Assembly (NCBI GenBank): GCA_964482235.1 | Contig: CAYZWU010000027.1 | Span: forward strand, 8,520 to 72,519 | DNA from: CAYZWU01 sp964482235 | Lineage (GTDB): Bacteria > Planctomycetota > B15-G4 > CAYZWU01 | Direction of reading: 5' to 3' | Length of the DNA stretch: 64,000 bases | Part shown: positions 6,889 through 15,683 of the stretch, piece by piece | Numbering within the stretch: position 1 is the stretch's first letter | Layout: each line of letters starts with the position of its first letter | Program-made: the position numbers and the translations under genes | Notes under the pieces: generated by a model | The model's input: the letters and a program-made list of their open reading frames with translations, nothing else | The model's database searches: none | What the model was told of the DNA's origin: nothing

Positions 6889-9855
6889 TTAAAAGGATTG
6901 TTTCGGAGTGAAGGTAGGGTGCAGCGGTTCCCCTTCACGCTTGATCAACCCGAACTGCACTTTCTGAAGCCAGTACTCGGTCATGGAGCTGACCAGCTCG
7001 ATCGTGATTCGATGTTCCCCGGCCTCAAGGTTCTGGAGTTGAAGAAAACAGGTGTGGGCTTCGTTGGTCACGTCCGATCGGTCCCTGTCGTTGTAGAATC
7101 CGCTTTTCCGGACCACCGAGATATTGGCCGGACCGTCATCCAGGCTCGTTCGAATGACCGGCGCACCGCAGAATGGGATGTAGGGGCGCACTGACCTGAC
7201 GTGGAAGAGGCTCAGCACCACCTCCCTGGCCAGGACTCTCTCCTTCAGCTCGAAATGCAGCTCGACCTTCGATACTCCGGGCATCGTGAAAAGCAGGTAA
7301 TTGTAGCGGCCTGCCGAATTTTCGTTGTCATGTTTCGCTGCAGTGCAGACAGCACCTGTAGCGGCGCCGCAAACAAGAGCATCCCTCTCGTAAAAATCCC
7401 AGATTGCCAGAGCGTCAATACTGGTGGCGGCGCCCTTTCTCTTCATGGGAACCGTGCGTGGCGTCTCGTCCTTCTCTGCGATCAGGTACGACTCCTCGTC
7501 CATGAAGTTCCTGATCTTTCTTCCGGTGATCTCTGCGTCCGCACTCTCGTAGCCGTCCTCGAAACCGAAGAGCCCATATCTCATCGCCATGCCGGGAAAC
7601 TGCCTGGCAATGCGATCACGCTTTCCACGAGCCATGAGCGTTACATCCGCACTGTAATCACTGCAATACTCGTAGAAGCGGCAGTGCTCACCCCAGGTCG
7701 TCCCCGTCAGCTGCTTTCGATTGACCGTATCGTATCCCTCTTTCAGGTACCACTGGGCGTCCCAGCTGCCGGTCATCACCGCGGCTTCGTGATGCTTCAG
7801 CGGGGAGTACTTTTCAATGATGGATGCAACAAGATCGAGATCGACGGGGTAGACATCCTTGACAATGACCATGGCGTGCAGCAGGAACCATGCAGCTTGA
7901 TTGAACTGCAGCGTGAAACGGCTTTGAGGCTCGTCAGTCAGGGAATCGAAGAATGCTGACACGGCATCCTCGAACGAATCGTACAGCTCCGAAGGAAATT
8001 CGTCCTTCGAGAGACACGGTTTGACGCGATGCAGGATCATGGCCGCGGAACAGAGCCCCAGGCGCTGCTCCTCGCTGCCCGGCTCCTGTTCATGGACCCA
8101 GGCAATCAGCTCCGGCAACCAGGCCGGCGAACCGCACCCGGCCAGGGCCGAAAGAATCAGCAGCCGGTCCATCCGGGTGAGATTCTCCTCCTCGTTGAAA
8201 ATCTCCACCAGGCGGTCCCGGAACAGCTCGCTCGCGGCATACTCCTCGGGATCGTCGTCGAGATCCTCGAGACAAATCCTGGCCAGGAATTCGAGAGCCT
8301 TGGTACGATGCTCACCCTCCCTTCCCGCAACACCCAGGACAAATTGCCCCAGCACGGGATACCTGTCCTTGCGATCGTGAAGAAACTCAGCGGTCTTGAG
8401 GAGCGCTTCGGCTTTCAGGTCTCTCTCGAGCAGGACCCTGATCTCCCTAGGGTCACTTTGGCCTTGCTGTCCGATCTGCTCCGCAACGGAGCGAAGCTCG
8501 TCGCTCATCAGCATCGGACCGACGTACGATTTATCCAGGAGATCAAGCGTTCTGCCAAGCAGGACGAGGTCGCCCCTGTCCAGGGCATCTTCCGCGTCTT
8601 CAACCAGCAAGGCCTGCTCCCTGTAGTGATCCCAGAAGGCGACTGCCAGAAGGAGAACGATCAGGACGCATGCCGCCTTGACGACCTTGACGGCGAACTC
8701 ACGGGGGTTGCGTTTCACGAAAGCGACAAGGGCCTCGATCGGTCCGCGAGGCCGTGCGGACACGGACTCACGGGCGAGCCAGGCCTGTAGATCGGCGTGC
8801 ATTTCCCCGGCATCGGCGTAGCGCCACGTGGCCACGGGATCCACGGCCTTGGCCGTGATGGCGGCCAGGTCCTGGTCCACCCGGGGATCGAGATCCTCGA
8901 GCGGCTCGAGCCCGGCAGAAGCCTGAAGCCGCTCCTGCGGAACGCGGCCGGCCAGGAGGTCGTGCAGCGTCGCGCCCAGGCTGAACACGTCGGCGCGGGC
9001 ATCCACCTCCTTGCCCAGCAAAAGCTCGGGCGGGGCATAGGCCGGAGTGGCCGAGGTAGTACGGGTGCCGGATTCTGGCATCGTGTCGATCTGACGGATC
9101 AGGCCGAAGTCCACCAGGATGGCCGGCTGATCGAGAAGAGCGAGCCCCTCGCCGGCTCCTCCCTCGAGAATGATGTTGCCGGGCTTGACATCGCGATGAA
9201 CTAGCCCGGCCCGGTGAACCAAAGCCAGGGCGGATGCCACCTCGGCGATGCGGATCACGATACGGCGCCGAATCGCTTCGTTCTCCCGCGCCAGAGGTTC
9301 TCCTGCGAGATGCCCGAGGATCTCCTGGAGCGTGGGCCCCTCAACGAGCCTCATGGCGTAGAAGAGCAGATCCTCGGTGGTGCCGAAGCCGTAGACCTCG
9401 GCCATGCGGGGATGGTGAAGCTTCGCGGCGGCAAGAGCCTCGCGACGGAACGACTCCTCGACATGGTCGGCCATCGACGCGCGCGGCAGGACCTTCAGGG
9501 CCACGCTGCGGCCGCCGAGGGAGAGCTGCTTCGCCCTGTAGACCGTTCCCATGCCACCCCTGGCCAGAAAGGAGTCGATCTCGAAGTCGCCCACAACTGT
9601 CCCCGGATCGAGAAGCGGCGAGGCTATGACACGGGATTCGGGGGGGTCGATCATGGCGTGGTACTGCGTGGCGGCGCGGATCAGCTTGTCGATGATCGCG
9701 TCGCTGCCGGGATAGCGACGCCTGAGATCCTCGCGATCGGGAAGCCCGCCGCTCTCGACCTCGTCGAGGATCTCGCCGAGGAGACTGTCGAAGATCTCCT
9801 GGCTCGCTTCGCCTGCTCCGGCATCATCCATCGAGTCGGTCATCGGCTTTCTCAC
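6889..9855 (-). CDS. Transmembrane Ser/Thr protein kinase with large extracytoplasmic domain
   Basis: 988 residues. A short N-terminal region (20-70) resembles the anchor seen before kinase domains in ECF-linked planctomycete kinases. The Hanks-type kinase spans about 88-360: ARGGMGTVY (98-106), invariant Lys in ALK121, HRDVKPGN (220-227, catalytic D222), VDFG (248-251) and the APPE motif (274-277). One membrane segment lies at about 390-408. The remaining 580 residues are outside the cytoplasm: helical (to about 650), then a region ending in a beta-rich, jelly-roll-like domain (850-975). GTG at 9855 overlaps the TGA of the sigma gene (GTGA), so the pair is translationally coupled. This suggests the kinase senses an external cue and controls the sigma factor; that link is inference from the known ECF/STPK pairing. 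Confidence 0.9.
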   Translation of the reverse strand: MRKPMTDSMDDAGAGEASQEIFDSLLGEILDEVESGGLPDREDLRRRYPGSDAIIDKLIRAATQYHAMIDPPESRVIASPLLDPGTVVGDFEIDSFLARGGMGTVYRAKQLSLGGRSVALKVLPRASMADHVEESFRREALAAAKLHHPRMAEVYGFGTTEDLLFYAMRLVEGPTLQEILGHLAGEPLARENEAIRRRIVIRIAEVASALALVHRAGLVHRDVKPGNIILEGGAGEGLALLDQPAILVDFGLIRQIDTMPESGTRTTSATPAYAPPELLLGKEVDARADVFSLGATLHDLLAGRVPQERLQASAGLEPLEDLDPRVDQDLAAITAKAVDPVATWRYADAGEMHADLQAWLARESVSARPRGPIEALVAFVKRNPREFAVKVVKAACVLIVLLLAVAFWDHYREQALLVEDAEDALDRGDLVLLGRTLDLLDKSYVGPMLMSDELRSVAEQIGQQGQSDPREIRVLLERDLKAEALLKTAEFLHDRKDRYPVLGQFVLGVAGREGEHRTKALEFLARICLEDLDDDPEEYAASELFRDRLVEIFNEEENLTRMDRLLILSALAGCGSPAWLPELIAWVHEQEPGSEEQRLGLCSAAMILHRVKPCLSKDEFPSELYDSFEDAVSAFFDSLTDEPQSRFTLQFNQAAWFLLHAMVIVKDVYPVDLDLVASIIEKYSPLKHHEAAVMTGSWDAQWYLKEGYDTVNRKQLTGTTWGEHCRFYEYCSDYSADVTLMARGKRDRIARQFPGMAMRYGLFGFEDGYESADAEITGRKIRNFMDEESYLIAEKDETPRTVPMKRKGAATSIDALAIWDFYERDALVCGAATGAVCTAAKHDNENSAGRYNYLLFTMPGVSKVELHFELKERVLAREVVLSLFHVRSVRPYIPFCGAPVIRTSLDDGPANISVVRKSGFYNDRDRSDVTNEAHTCFLQLQNLEAGEHRITIELVSSMTEYWLQKVQFGLIKREGEPLHPTFTPKQSF

Positions 9856-10466
9856 AGCCTGGAGGCCAGGCCCTTGACGAGCTTCTTCTTCACACGGAGG
9901 AGAACGCCCCGCACGGCAGCGGCCGACATCCCGAGCCGGGCCGCAATCTCAGTCGAGTCGAGGCCGTCGTGCCGGGCCATCCGCCAGATCCCCCACTCTC
10001 TCTTGTCGAGGAGCTCGCGGCAGAGGTCGTCAAGCTCGGCCGCCCTGGCGTTCGACGTGGGTGTCGGATCCCTCTCGTCGGCCAGGGGCTGGGTCGAGGG
10101 GCGTTCCCCGCCGGGCCCCCTGTCGTCGAGGCTTCTCATCCTGAGAAGCGTCTTCCGCTTCAGCGCTCCGGCGCGGCGGGCGAGATCGTGCATCGTCCGG
10201 TCGAGAAGCACGTAGAGGAACTTCTTCAGCGATCCGCGGCCGCGATCCTCGAACTCGAAGATCGAGCCGGAGGAGTAGGCGCGCAGCCAGACCTCGGACA
10301 CCACGTCGTCGGCCGTGGCCGTACGGCCGATGAAGCGCATCAGCCGGTGGCGGTGCGCCTCCTCAAGCAAGAGGCCGCTGAATCGGCTGAAAAGCTTCCA
10401 CTCTGCGTCGGCATCGCCGGCGTGCGCCAGCTCAAGGAACTCCCGTGTCTGGATGGGGTCCGGCAT
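9852..10466 (-). CDS. ECF-type RNA polymerase sigma factor
   Basis: 204 residues from ATG 10466, which has AGGA ten bases upstream; a TTG at 10484 would add six residues but has its purine-rich stretch directly against the codon. Region 2 spans about 20-100 (DVVSEVWLRAYSSG is the -10 recognition helix area). Region 4 near the C-terminus contains the helix-turn-helix DSTEIAARLGMSAAAVRG. Size and layout fit ECF sigma factors associated with Ser/Thr kinases rather than anti-sigma factors, and no anti-sigma gene is adjacent. It is the first gene of an operon with the kinase (4-base overlap). Target promoters cannot be deduced here. Confidence 0.88.
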   Translation of the reverse strand: MPDPIQTREFLELAHAGDADAEWKLFSRFSGLLLEEAHRHRLMRFIGRTATADDVVSEVWLRAYSSGSIFEFEDRGRGSLKKFLYVLLDRTMHDLARRAGALKRKTLLRMRSLDDRGPGGERPSTQPLADERDPTPTSNARAAELDDLCRELLDKREWGIWRMARHDGLDSTEIAARLGMSAAAVRGVLLRVKKKLVKGLASRL

Positions 10467-10956
10467 CGATTTCTTGTCCTGCAATCCCTTACACGATCAG
10501 ATCTATTTCGAGATATCCTCATTCCGAAATCAAAGAGAACAAAATAATGTATCAATGTTGATCAATCAAATAAAAATTCCCCCTTCACCTTATCCTCATC
10601 CTCGAACGTGTACAGATCGCCTGTTAGAAACCAGCGCACCTAATCCTTAGACACGATGGCTTCCGGCGTGGTGATTCAATCGCTTCCCCAAAACTGTGAC
10701 GTCCAATACGAGAAGAGACCTCGATCAACGAAAATGTATCCATCTCCCCCGCACAAAATTCTCAGAATTCTCCGAACGCTTCACGATCGCTCTTCGATGT
10801 AGCTGAGTGAGTTCAGGCGTCGCCCGGATCAGAATGGAGCAGGGAATAGAACTCATCCCTCTCTGAACAGCAAGTAACTCCAAACTGCGCCCAGGGATAA
10901 GGTCCGTACCTGGCGCAAGGAGACGGTATCAGCATGACACTAATAGGAGAACAGCC
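10467..10956. other. Non-coding stretch upstream of the ECF operon and kelch gene
   Basis: 490 bases between divergent genes. An AT-rich patch at about 10535-10580 contains the palindrome TTGATCAA (10558-10565) and stands out against the GC-rich background; it is a plausible promoter area for the sigma gene, but I cannot pick out reliable -35/-10 boxes. No gene with a ribosome site or family resemblance is visible. Confidence 0.4.
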
Positions 10957-11961
10957 ACGAGAATCATTTGGACAGCACTCTTCGCCGCGCTTCTCTGTCT
11001 GCCGGCTGCCAGCCAGACCTGGACCGCAGAGACCGACATGCCGGACGCGAGGGGTAATTTCGCGTACGTCTCTGTGGGCGACAAGATCTACCTCATCGGT
11101 GGAGACGACTCAGGCACTGTACGCCAGACGATGCTGGTCTACGACACCGTGTCGAAAACATGGAGCGTCGAAACGGGTCCTCCCACGAGCTATTGCGGCT
11201 CAGCTGCCGTGGAGTTCAAAGGGTTTATCTACGTTATGGGAGGGTTCATCGCGCAAGGCAGCACAAATGAAGTTTTTCGGTACAACATCCATGACAAGGT
11301 GTGGGAAACAATGACCGGAATGCCGGCCGAGCGGTCGTCCCACGGCGCCGTGGTCATGAATGAGAGGATCTACGTGCTGGGCGGTCGGTCCTGGGATTCG
11401 GGCTGGACCTATCACAACACAGTCTTCGTCTATGACTCGACCAACGATTACGCGACGTCGACCGTTTCTCCGTGGGACACCACCTTCGACCACCCTGGTC
11501 GGCTCGACGGGTACATGCTTGGTGACAACTCGGCGATCTCCGTCAAGGGACGGATCTACACATTCGGCGGCATGTCGGGTACGTCGGCCTTCAGCGACGC
11601 CTATGACGAGATCTGGATCTTCGATCCCAACGCCAAGACCTCCGGTCAGGCATGGAAATATCTCGGCTCCATGCCCGGGCTTAGGTTCTCGCACTGTATC
11701 GAGTACATCTATGGATACGTGGTCACCCTCGGCGGATGCTCTGAATGGGTAGGAGCGCCTTACTTCTATCCCCACACCGACTCGCTCTACGTCTTCGTGA
11801 CTGAATACAACATGCACGCGGGCCCCGAACTAAAAACACCCGTGACTTTCGTGGCCGGTGGTTCGGCAGTGATAAATGGCAGAATCTATATCTTCGGCGG
11901 GAACCAAAGCGGAATCTATGGAGGGCTCAACAGTCCCTGTTGCTGGAGCTACCAGAGATAG
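10957..11961 (+). CDS. Secreted kelch-repeat beta-propeller protein, apparent ACG start
   Basis: 334 residues if read from ACG 10957. The frame is open from 10867 but holds no ATG, GTG or TTG before the internal ATG at 11038. Translating upstream of that ATG gives a convincing signal peptide (RIIWTALFAALLCLPAASQ) preceded by ACG with AGGAGA six bases ahead. Kelch blades follow, each with a GG pair and spaced aromatic residues: DKIYLIGGDD, GFIYVMGGF, ERIYVLGGRSW, GRIYTFGGMSG, YVVTLGGCSEW, GRIYIFGGNQ. Six visible blades fit a closed propeller. Such propellers usually bind ligands or proteins. A terminator-like hairpin lies 48 bases downstream. Alternative: ATG 11038 with loss of the signal peptide. 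Confidence 0.8.
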   Translation, partial: TRIIWTALFAALLCLPAASQTWTAETDMPDARGNFAYVSVGDKIYLIGGDDSGTVRQTMLVYDTVSKTWSVETGPPTSYCGSAAVEFKGFIYVMGGFIAQGSTNEVFRYNIHDKVWETMTGMPAERSSHGAVVMNERIYVLGGRSWDSGWTYHNTVFVYDSTNDYATSTVSPWDTTFDHPGRLDGYMLGDNSAISVKGRIYTFGGMSGTSAFSDAYDEIWIFDPNAKTSGQAWKYLGSMPGLRFSHCIEYIYGYVVTLGGCSEWVGAPYFYPHTDSLYVFVTEYNMHAGPELKTPVTFVAGGSAVINGRIYIFGGNQSGIYGGLNSPCCWSYQR

Positions 11962-12344
11962 GGCATTTGATTGTCCAGTCGCGCGATCACGACGGCGACA
12001 ACCTATAGGATGCTCGTGGACAACAGCCATCGCGTTGTCCACGAGCATTATTTTCTTGTACAGTCTCTTTTTCCGATAGTACATGCACGCCGGCCAGGCC
12101 TTCTCGCTTTTGAACAGGACCATCACTGTCTTGGAAAAGTCGTGTCAATCGGGCCAAGACTACCGCAATCCACCGAATCCAGAGAAATCCACTGCATCAA
12201 GCAACTGGGCGGTAAAGGTTCCACTTGACGGCAGATTGACCAAGCTCCATGCCGTCAAATTCCCTCCGGCCGCCCTCCTCCCGGCCACCGGACGATCCCT
12301 CTTTTCCATCGACAAGGTCGCGGTCACCCGCTATTAATATAGGT
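11962..12344. other. Non-coding stretch between kelch and dipeptidase genes
   Basis: 383 bases. Apart from the terminator at 12010-12056 I see no gene, repeat or conserved RNA here. The last 30 bases before the dipeptidase start are AT-rich (TATTAATATAGGT). Confidence 0.4.
12010..12056 (+). terminator. Rho-independent terminator after the kelch gene
   Basis: A perfect 15-bp inverted repeat: ATGCTCGTGGACAAC (12010-12024), nine-base loop, GTTGTCCACGAGCAT (12034-12048), followed by TATTTTCTT. Position and U-rich tail fit a terminator for the + strand kelch gene. Confidence 0.8.
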
Positions 12345-13580
12345 ATGAGTATATATAAAGTTATCGTACCGATCTGCCTCATCTCGCTGTTCGCCATTGC
12401 AGACTCCCGGGCCGCCGGAAAAGAAAGCCTCGAAGAGAAGGCCCGGCGCATCCACGCCGACGCGATCGTGATCGACACGCACTCGGACACGACGCTGCGC
12501 ATGCTGCGGCCCGGTTGGAACTTCATGGAGCGCCACGACTACGGGCACATGGATTATCCCCGCATCAGGGAAGGCGGCCTCGACGCCGTGTTCCTCGCGA
12601 TCTACATGGGAAAGCAGAAGAACGAGGAGCCCGGCATCGCCGTGAGGAAGGCGGCGATCCAGTTCGACAAGATCCACTCACTCGTGGAGAACAACAGCAA
12701 CAAGCTCGAACTGGCACTCACCGCCGCCGACGTGAAGCGCATCGCCGCTTCGGGAAGGCTGGCCATGCTGATCGGCGTGGAAGGCGGCCACATCATCGAC
12801 AACGACTTGGCCGTGCTTCGCTCCTACTACCGCTCGGGCGCGCGCTACATGACCCTGACCCACACGTTCCACCACGACTGGGCCGACTCGTCCGGATGGG
12901 GCGAGCCCCTGGACGAGGGGATCGGCGGGCTTTCCGACTTCGGCCGCGACGTGGTGCGCGAGATGAACCGCCTCGGCATGATCGTTGACGTCTCGCACGT
13001 GTCCGACGACACGTTCCACAACACCCTCGAGTTCTCGTCGGTGCCGATCATGGCGTCGCACTCCGCCTGCCGCGCGATCTGCAACTCGCCGCGCAACCTG
13101 ACGGACGACATGCTCCGCGCGCTGGCAGCCAGGGGCGGGGTGGTCCAGATCGTCTTCTACGCCGGGTACATCGAGGACGGCTTTCACCAGAAGATGATGC
13201 AGGCCAGGCGAATGCGGAAGAACCGCGAAGAGGAGATCCGCAAGAACTACGCCTCCGATCCGGCCAGGATGGAGGAAGCGCTCGCGGCGCTGAGAAGAGA
13301 GAAGCTCGTCGACCTGCCGCCCCTCTCCCTTCTCGTGGATCACATCGAGCACGTGATCGAGGTCGCGGGCCCGGACCACGTGGGCCTAGGCGGTGACTGG
13401 GACGGCGTCTCCTTCACCTGCCAGGGCGTGGAGGACTGCTCCGGCCTGGGCAAGATCACCCTCGAGCTCCTCCGGCGCGGCCACGGCGAGGAGACGGTGA
13501 AGAAGGTGCTGGGCGGCAACTTGCTCCGCCTCATGGAGGCGGTGGAGAAGAGAGCGCAGGAACTTCAGGAACAGAATTGA
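12345..13580 (+). CDS. Exported membrane dipeptidase, peptidase family M19
   Basis: 411 residues from ATG 12345, chosen because a signal peptide (about 1-23, ending SRAA) follows directly; the ribosome site is weak (TATAGGT). Family M19 (renal dipeptidase) zinc ligands are all recognisable: H46-S-D48 in DTHSD, E146 in GVEGGH, H218 in DVSHV and H239 in ASHS. LTHTFHH at 171-177 and NLTDDMLRAL at 251 are also family blocks. These enzymes cleave dipeptides, including some with a C-terminal D-residue, so a periplasmic role in peptide or wall-fragment recovery is likely. The next gene starts 20 bases after the stop, suggesting an operon with the aguB/aguA-like pair. Confidence 0.9.
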   Translation: MSIYKVIVPICLISLFAIADSRAAGKESLEEKARRIHADAIVIDTHSDTTLRMLRPGWNFMERHDYGHMDYPRIREGGLDAVFLAIYMGKQKNEEPGIAVRKAAIQFDKIHSLVENNSNKLELALTAADVKRIAASGRLAMLIGVEGGHIIDNDLAVLRSYYRSGARYMTLTHTFHHDWADSSGWGEPLDEGIGGLSDFGRDVVREMNRLGMIVDVSHVSDDTFHNTLEFSSVPIMASHSACRAICNSPRNLTDDMLRALAARGGVVQIVFYAGYIEDGFHQKMMQARRMRKNREEEIRKNYASDPARMEEALAALRREKLVDLPPLSLLVDHIEHVIEVAGPDHVGLGGDWDGVSFTCQGVEDCSGLGKITLELLRRGHGEETVKKVLGGNLLRLMEAVEKRAQELQEQN

Positions 13581-13600
13581 GCCCGCCGGGAGCAAAGAGC

Positions 13601-14443
13601 ATGAAGATCGCACTCGTCCAGCAGCGCGCCTCGAAGGACCGGAGCGCCAACAGGGAGAAGGGCCTGGAAGCCTTCGAGAAGGCGGCCGATCAGGGAGCCG
13701 ACCTGGTCTGCTTCGCCGAGCTCGCCTTCGAGCCCTTCCATCCCCAGAGGCCGGCGACCGGCAACCTCGCCGACCTGGCGGAGCCTATCCCCGGTCCCAC
13801 GACGGAAACCTTCGCCGCCGCGGCAGCCCGCACCGGGACAGCGGTGGTGCTGAACGTCTTCGAGCTCGACGGCGGCCGCACCTTCGACACGTCACCGATC
13901 ATCGACGCCGACGGCACGCTGCTGGGAAAGACCCGCATGGTCCACGTTCCGGACTACGACTGCTTCCACGAGCGCGGCTATTACACCCTCGGCGATCTGG
14001 GCGCCCCGGTCTTCGAGACCGCCTGCGGCAAGGTGGGTGTGGCAATCTGCTACGACAGGCATTACCCCGAATACATGCGCGCCCTGGCGCTGGCCGGCGC
14101 CGAGGTGGTGGTGGTGCCCCAGGCCGGCGAGGTGGGAGAGTGGCCGGAAGGGCTCTTCGAGGCGGAGATGCGGGTGGCCGCCTTTCAGAACGGATACTTC
14201 ACCGCCCTCTGTAATCGCGTGGGCAAGGAGGAGCGACTCGAGTTCGCCGGAGAGTCCTTCGTCTGCGATCCCGAGGGCCGGGTCATCGCCCGGGCCGGTA
14301 CGGGGACCGAGGAAACGCTGTTCTGCGAACTCGACCGGGAGCGCATCGCCCTGTCGCCGGCGCACCGCCTCTTCCTCGAGGACCGCAGGCCCGAGCTGTA
14401 CGGCGAGTGGTTCGACAAACCGAAACAGGAGAAGGCACCGTGA
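13601..14443 (+). CDS. aguB: Nitrilase-superfamily amidohydrolase, probably N-carbamoylputrescine amidase
   Basis: 280 residues from ATG 13601 (GGGAG eight bases upstream). The carbon-nitrogen hydrolase triad is complete: E40 (FAELAFEPF), K110 (GKTRMVH) and C150 (VAICYDRHYPE). HVPDYDCFHERGYYTLGD resembles the substrate-region block of N-carbamoylputrescine and beta-ureidopropionase types. The assignment to AguB rests on the overlap with an agmatine deiminase-like gene; together they would convert agmatine via N-carbamoylputrescine to putrescine, CO2 and ammonia. There is no signal peptide, so this enzyme is cytoplasmic. Another amide substrate is possible. Confidence 0.75.
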   Translation: MKIALVQQRASKDRSANREKGLEAFEKAADQGADLVCFAELAFEPFHPQRPATGNLADLAEPIPGPTTETFAAAAARTGTAVVLNVFELDGGRTFDTSPIIDADGTLLGKTRMVHVPDYDCFHERGYYTLGDLGAPVFETACGKVGVAICYDRHYPEYMRALALAGAEVVVVPQAGEVGEWPEGLFEAEMRVAAFQNGYFTALCNRVGKEERLEFAGESFVCDPEGRVIARAGTGTEETLFCELDRERIALSPAHRLFLEDRRPELYGEWFDKPKQEKAP

Positions 14444-15558
14444 GCGAGAGAACCGGACCATCGCGAATCTTTCTTTTCCTCATCGTCGCAACGATGATCC
14501 TCTCAGTCTCTCCTCTCTGCAGTCAGACAATCAACGCCGACCGGTCCGGCACAGCCAAGGCGATCGACGCCGGCCGGCACCGGAGAGTGCCGGCCGAGTG
14601 GGAGGAGCACGAGGCGACGTGGATGCAGTGGCCCAAGTTCCTGGAATACTCGTACAGGGACAACTTCTGCTCCATCATCGATGTCCTTCAGGAGTACGAG
14701 CCGGTTCGAGTTCTCGTGGGCAGCAACTCGGCGATGAACCAGGCCCGGAACTATCTCACCAATCATGGCGTGCCCCTCACCAACATCGAATGGTACGTGA
14801 TGGATTTCAACTGGGCCTGGATGCGCGACAACGGCCCGGTCTGGTCCTTGACGAGAAACGGCCTGACCGCTCAGGACTGGGCGTTCGACGGCTGGGGAGG
14901 CATGGTCTCGACCTGGGCGCTCGACGACATCGTCCCCCCGCAGGTCGCCGCCGCCGAGGGCGTCCCGTGCGAGGACTTCAGCAGGCTGATCAACGAGCGG
15001 GGAACGCTCGAGTTCAACGGCATTGACACGCTGATCACGTCATGGCCCTGCCTTCACGACCGGAATCCCGCCTGGAGCATGGAGGAGATGGAGGCTCTCT
15101 TCAAGAAGGCATTCGGCGTGACGAAGGTGATCTGGATCCTCTCCGCGCCCCCCGACGACTTCACGAAGGGGCACATCGACGGCATCGCCCGGTTCATCGA
15201 CGAGCACACCGTGGCAGTGGCCAGGTACGTTGACCAGAACGATCCCGACGCCTGGATCTACGAGGAAGCGGCCTCGATCATCGCCGGCGCCGGCCTCGAC
15301 GTCGTCCGGCTCGACGTGCCGGGCTACGTGAATTATCACAACGCGGACATGCCGGCCATCTACATGAACTGGCTCGTGGCCAACGGCGTGGTCATCATGA
15401 CCGGTTTCGGGGTTCCCGCCTGGGACAGCGCTGCGAAGAGCACGGTGGAAGGCTTCTTTCCCGGTCGCGACGTCCACGTGGTGGAGACCCTCGAGCTCTG
15501 GTACTGGGGCGGCGGCGTCCACTGCGTCACGAACGATCAGCCGGCCGTCCTGCCGTGA
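14440..15558 (+). CDS. aguA: Agmatine deiminase-family protein with signal peptide
   Basis: 372 residues from GTG 14440, which overlaps the aguB TGA as GTGA and has AGGAG eight bases upstream. The family core is intact: PAEWEEHEATWMQWP (51-65), MRDNGP (128-133), KGHIDGIARF (243-252; H245, D247) and the nucleophile C362 in GGGVHCVTNDQP. The usual EGG segment reads NERG (E186 kept, first Gly replaced by Arg). Residues 9-29 form a hydrophobic segment ending SPLCSQT, so this copy seems exported, unlike its partner. It would hydrolyse agmatine to N-carbamoylputrescine. A guanidine-modifying role on an extracellular substrate is the alternative. Confidence 0.78.
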   Translation: MSERTGPSRIFLFLIVATMILSVSPLCSQTINADRSGTAKAIDAGRHRRVPAEWEEHEATWMQWPKFLEYSYRDNFCSIIDVLQEYEPVRVLVGSNSAMNQARNYLTNHGVPLTNIEWYVMDFNWAWMRDNGPVWSLTRNGLTAQDWAFDGWGGMVSTWALDDIVPPQVAAAEGVPCEDFSRLINERGTLEFNGIDTLITSWPCLHDRNPAWSMEEMEALFKKAFGVTKVIWILSAPPDDFTKGHIDGIARFIDEHTVAVARYVDQNDPDAWIYEEAASIIAGAGLDVVRLDVPGYVNYHNADMPAIYMNWLVANGVVIMTGFGVPAWDSAAKSTVEGFFPGRDVHVVETLELWYWGGGVHCVTNDQPAVLP

Positions 15559-15657
15559 CCGGACAGGCCGCACGCTCGCAGCCTTCCTCTCCGCGGCTCC
15601 CCTTACCCAACGGATCCAAAATATGCCGGGCACAGGCGCGGTTTCCCGCGAACTGAA

Positions 15658-15680
15658 CCGACGGTTTTCTGCACCGTCGG
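15658..15680. terminator. Hairpin between convergent genes aguA and the M16 gene
   Basis: Perfect 8-bp arms CCGACGGT/ACCGTCGG (15658-15665 and 15673-15680) around TTTCTGC, three bases from the M16 stop codon. There is no strong T-run on either side, so termination may be weak. Confidence 0.45.
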
Positions 15681-15683
15681 GAT

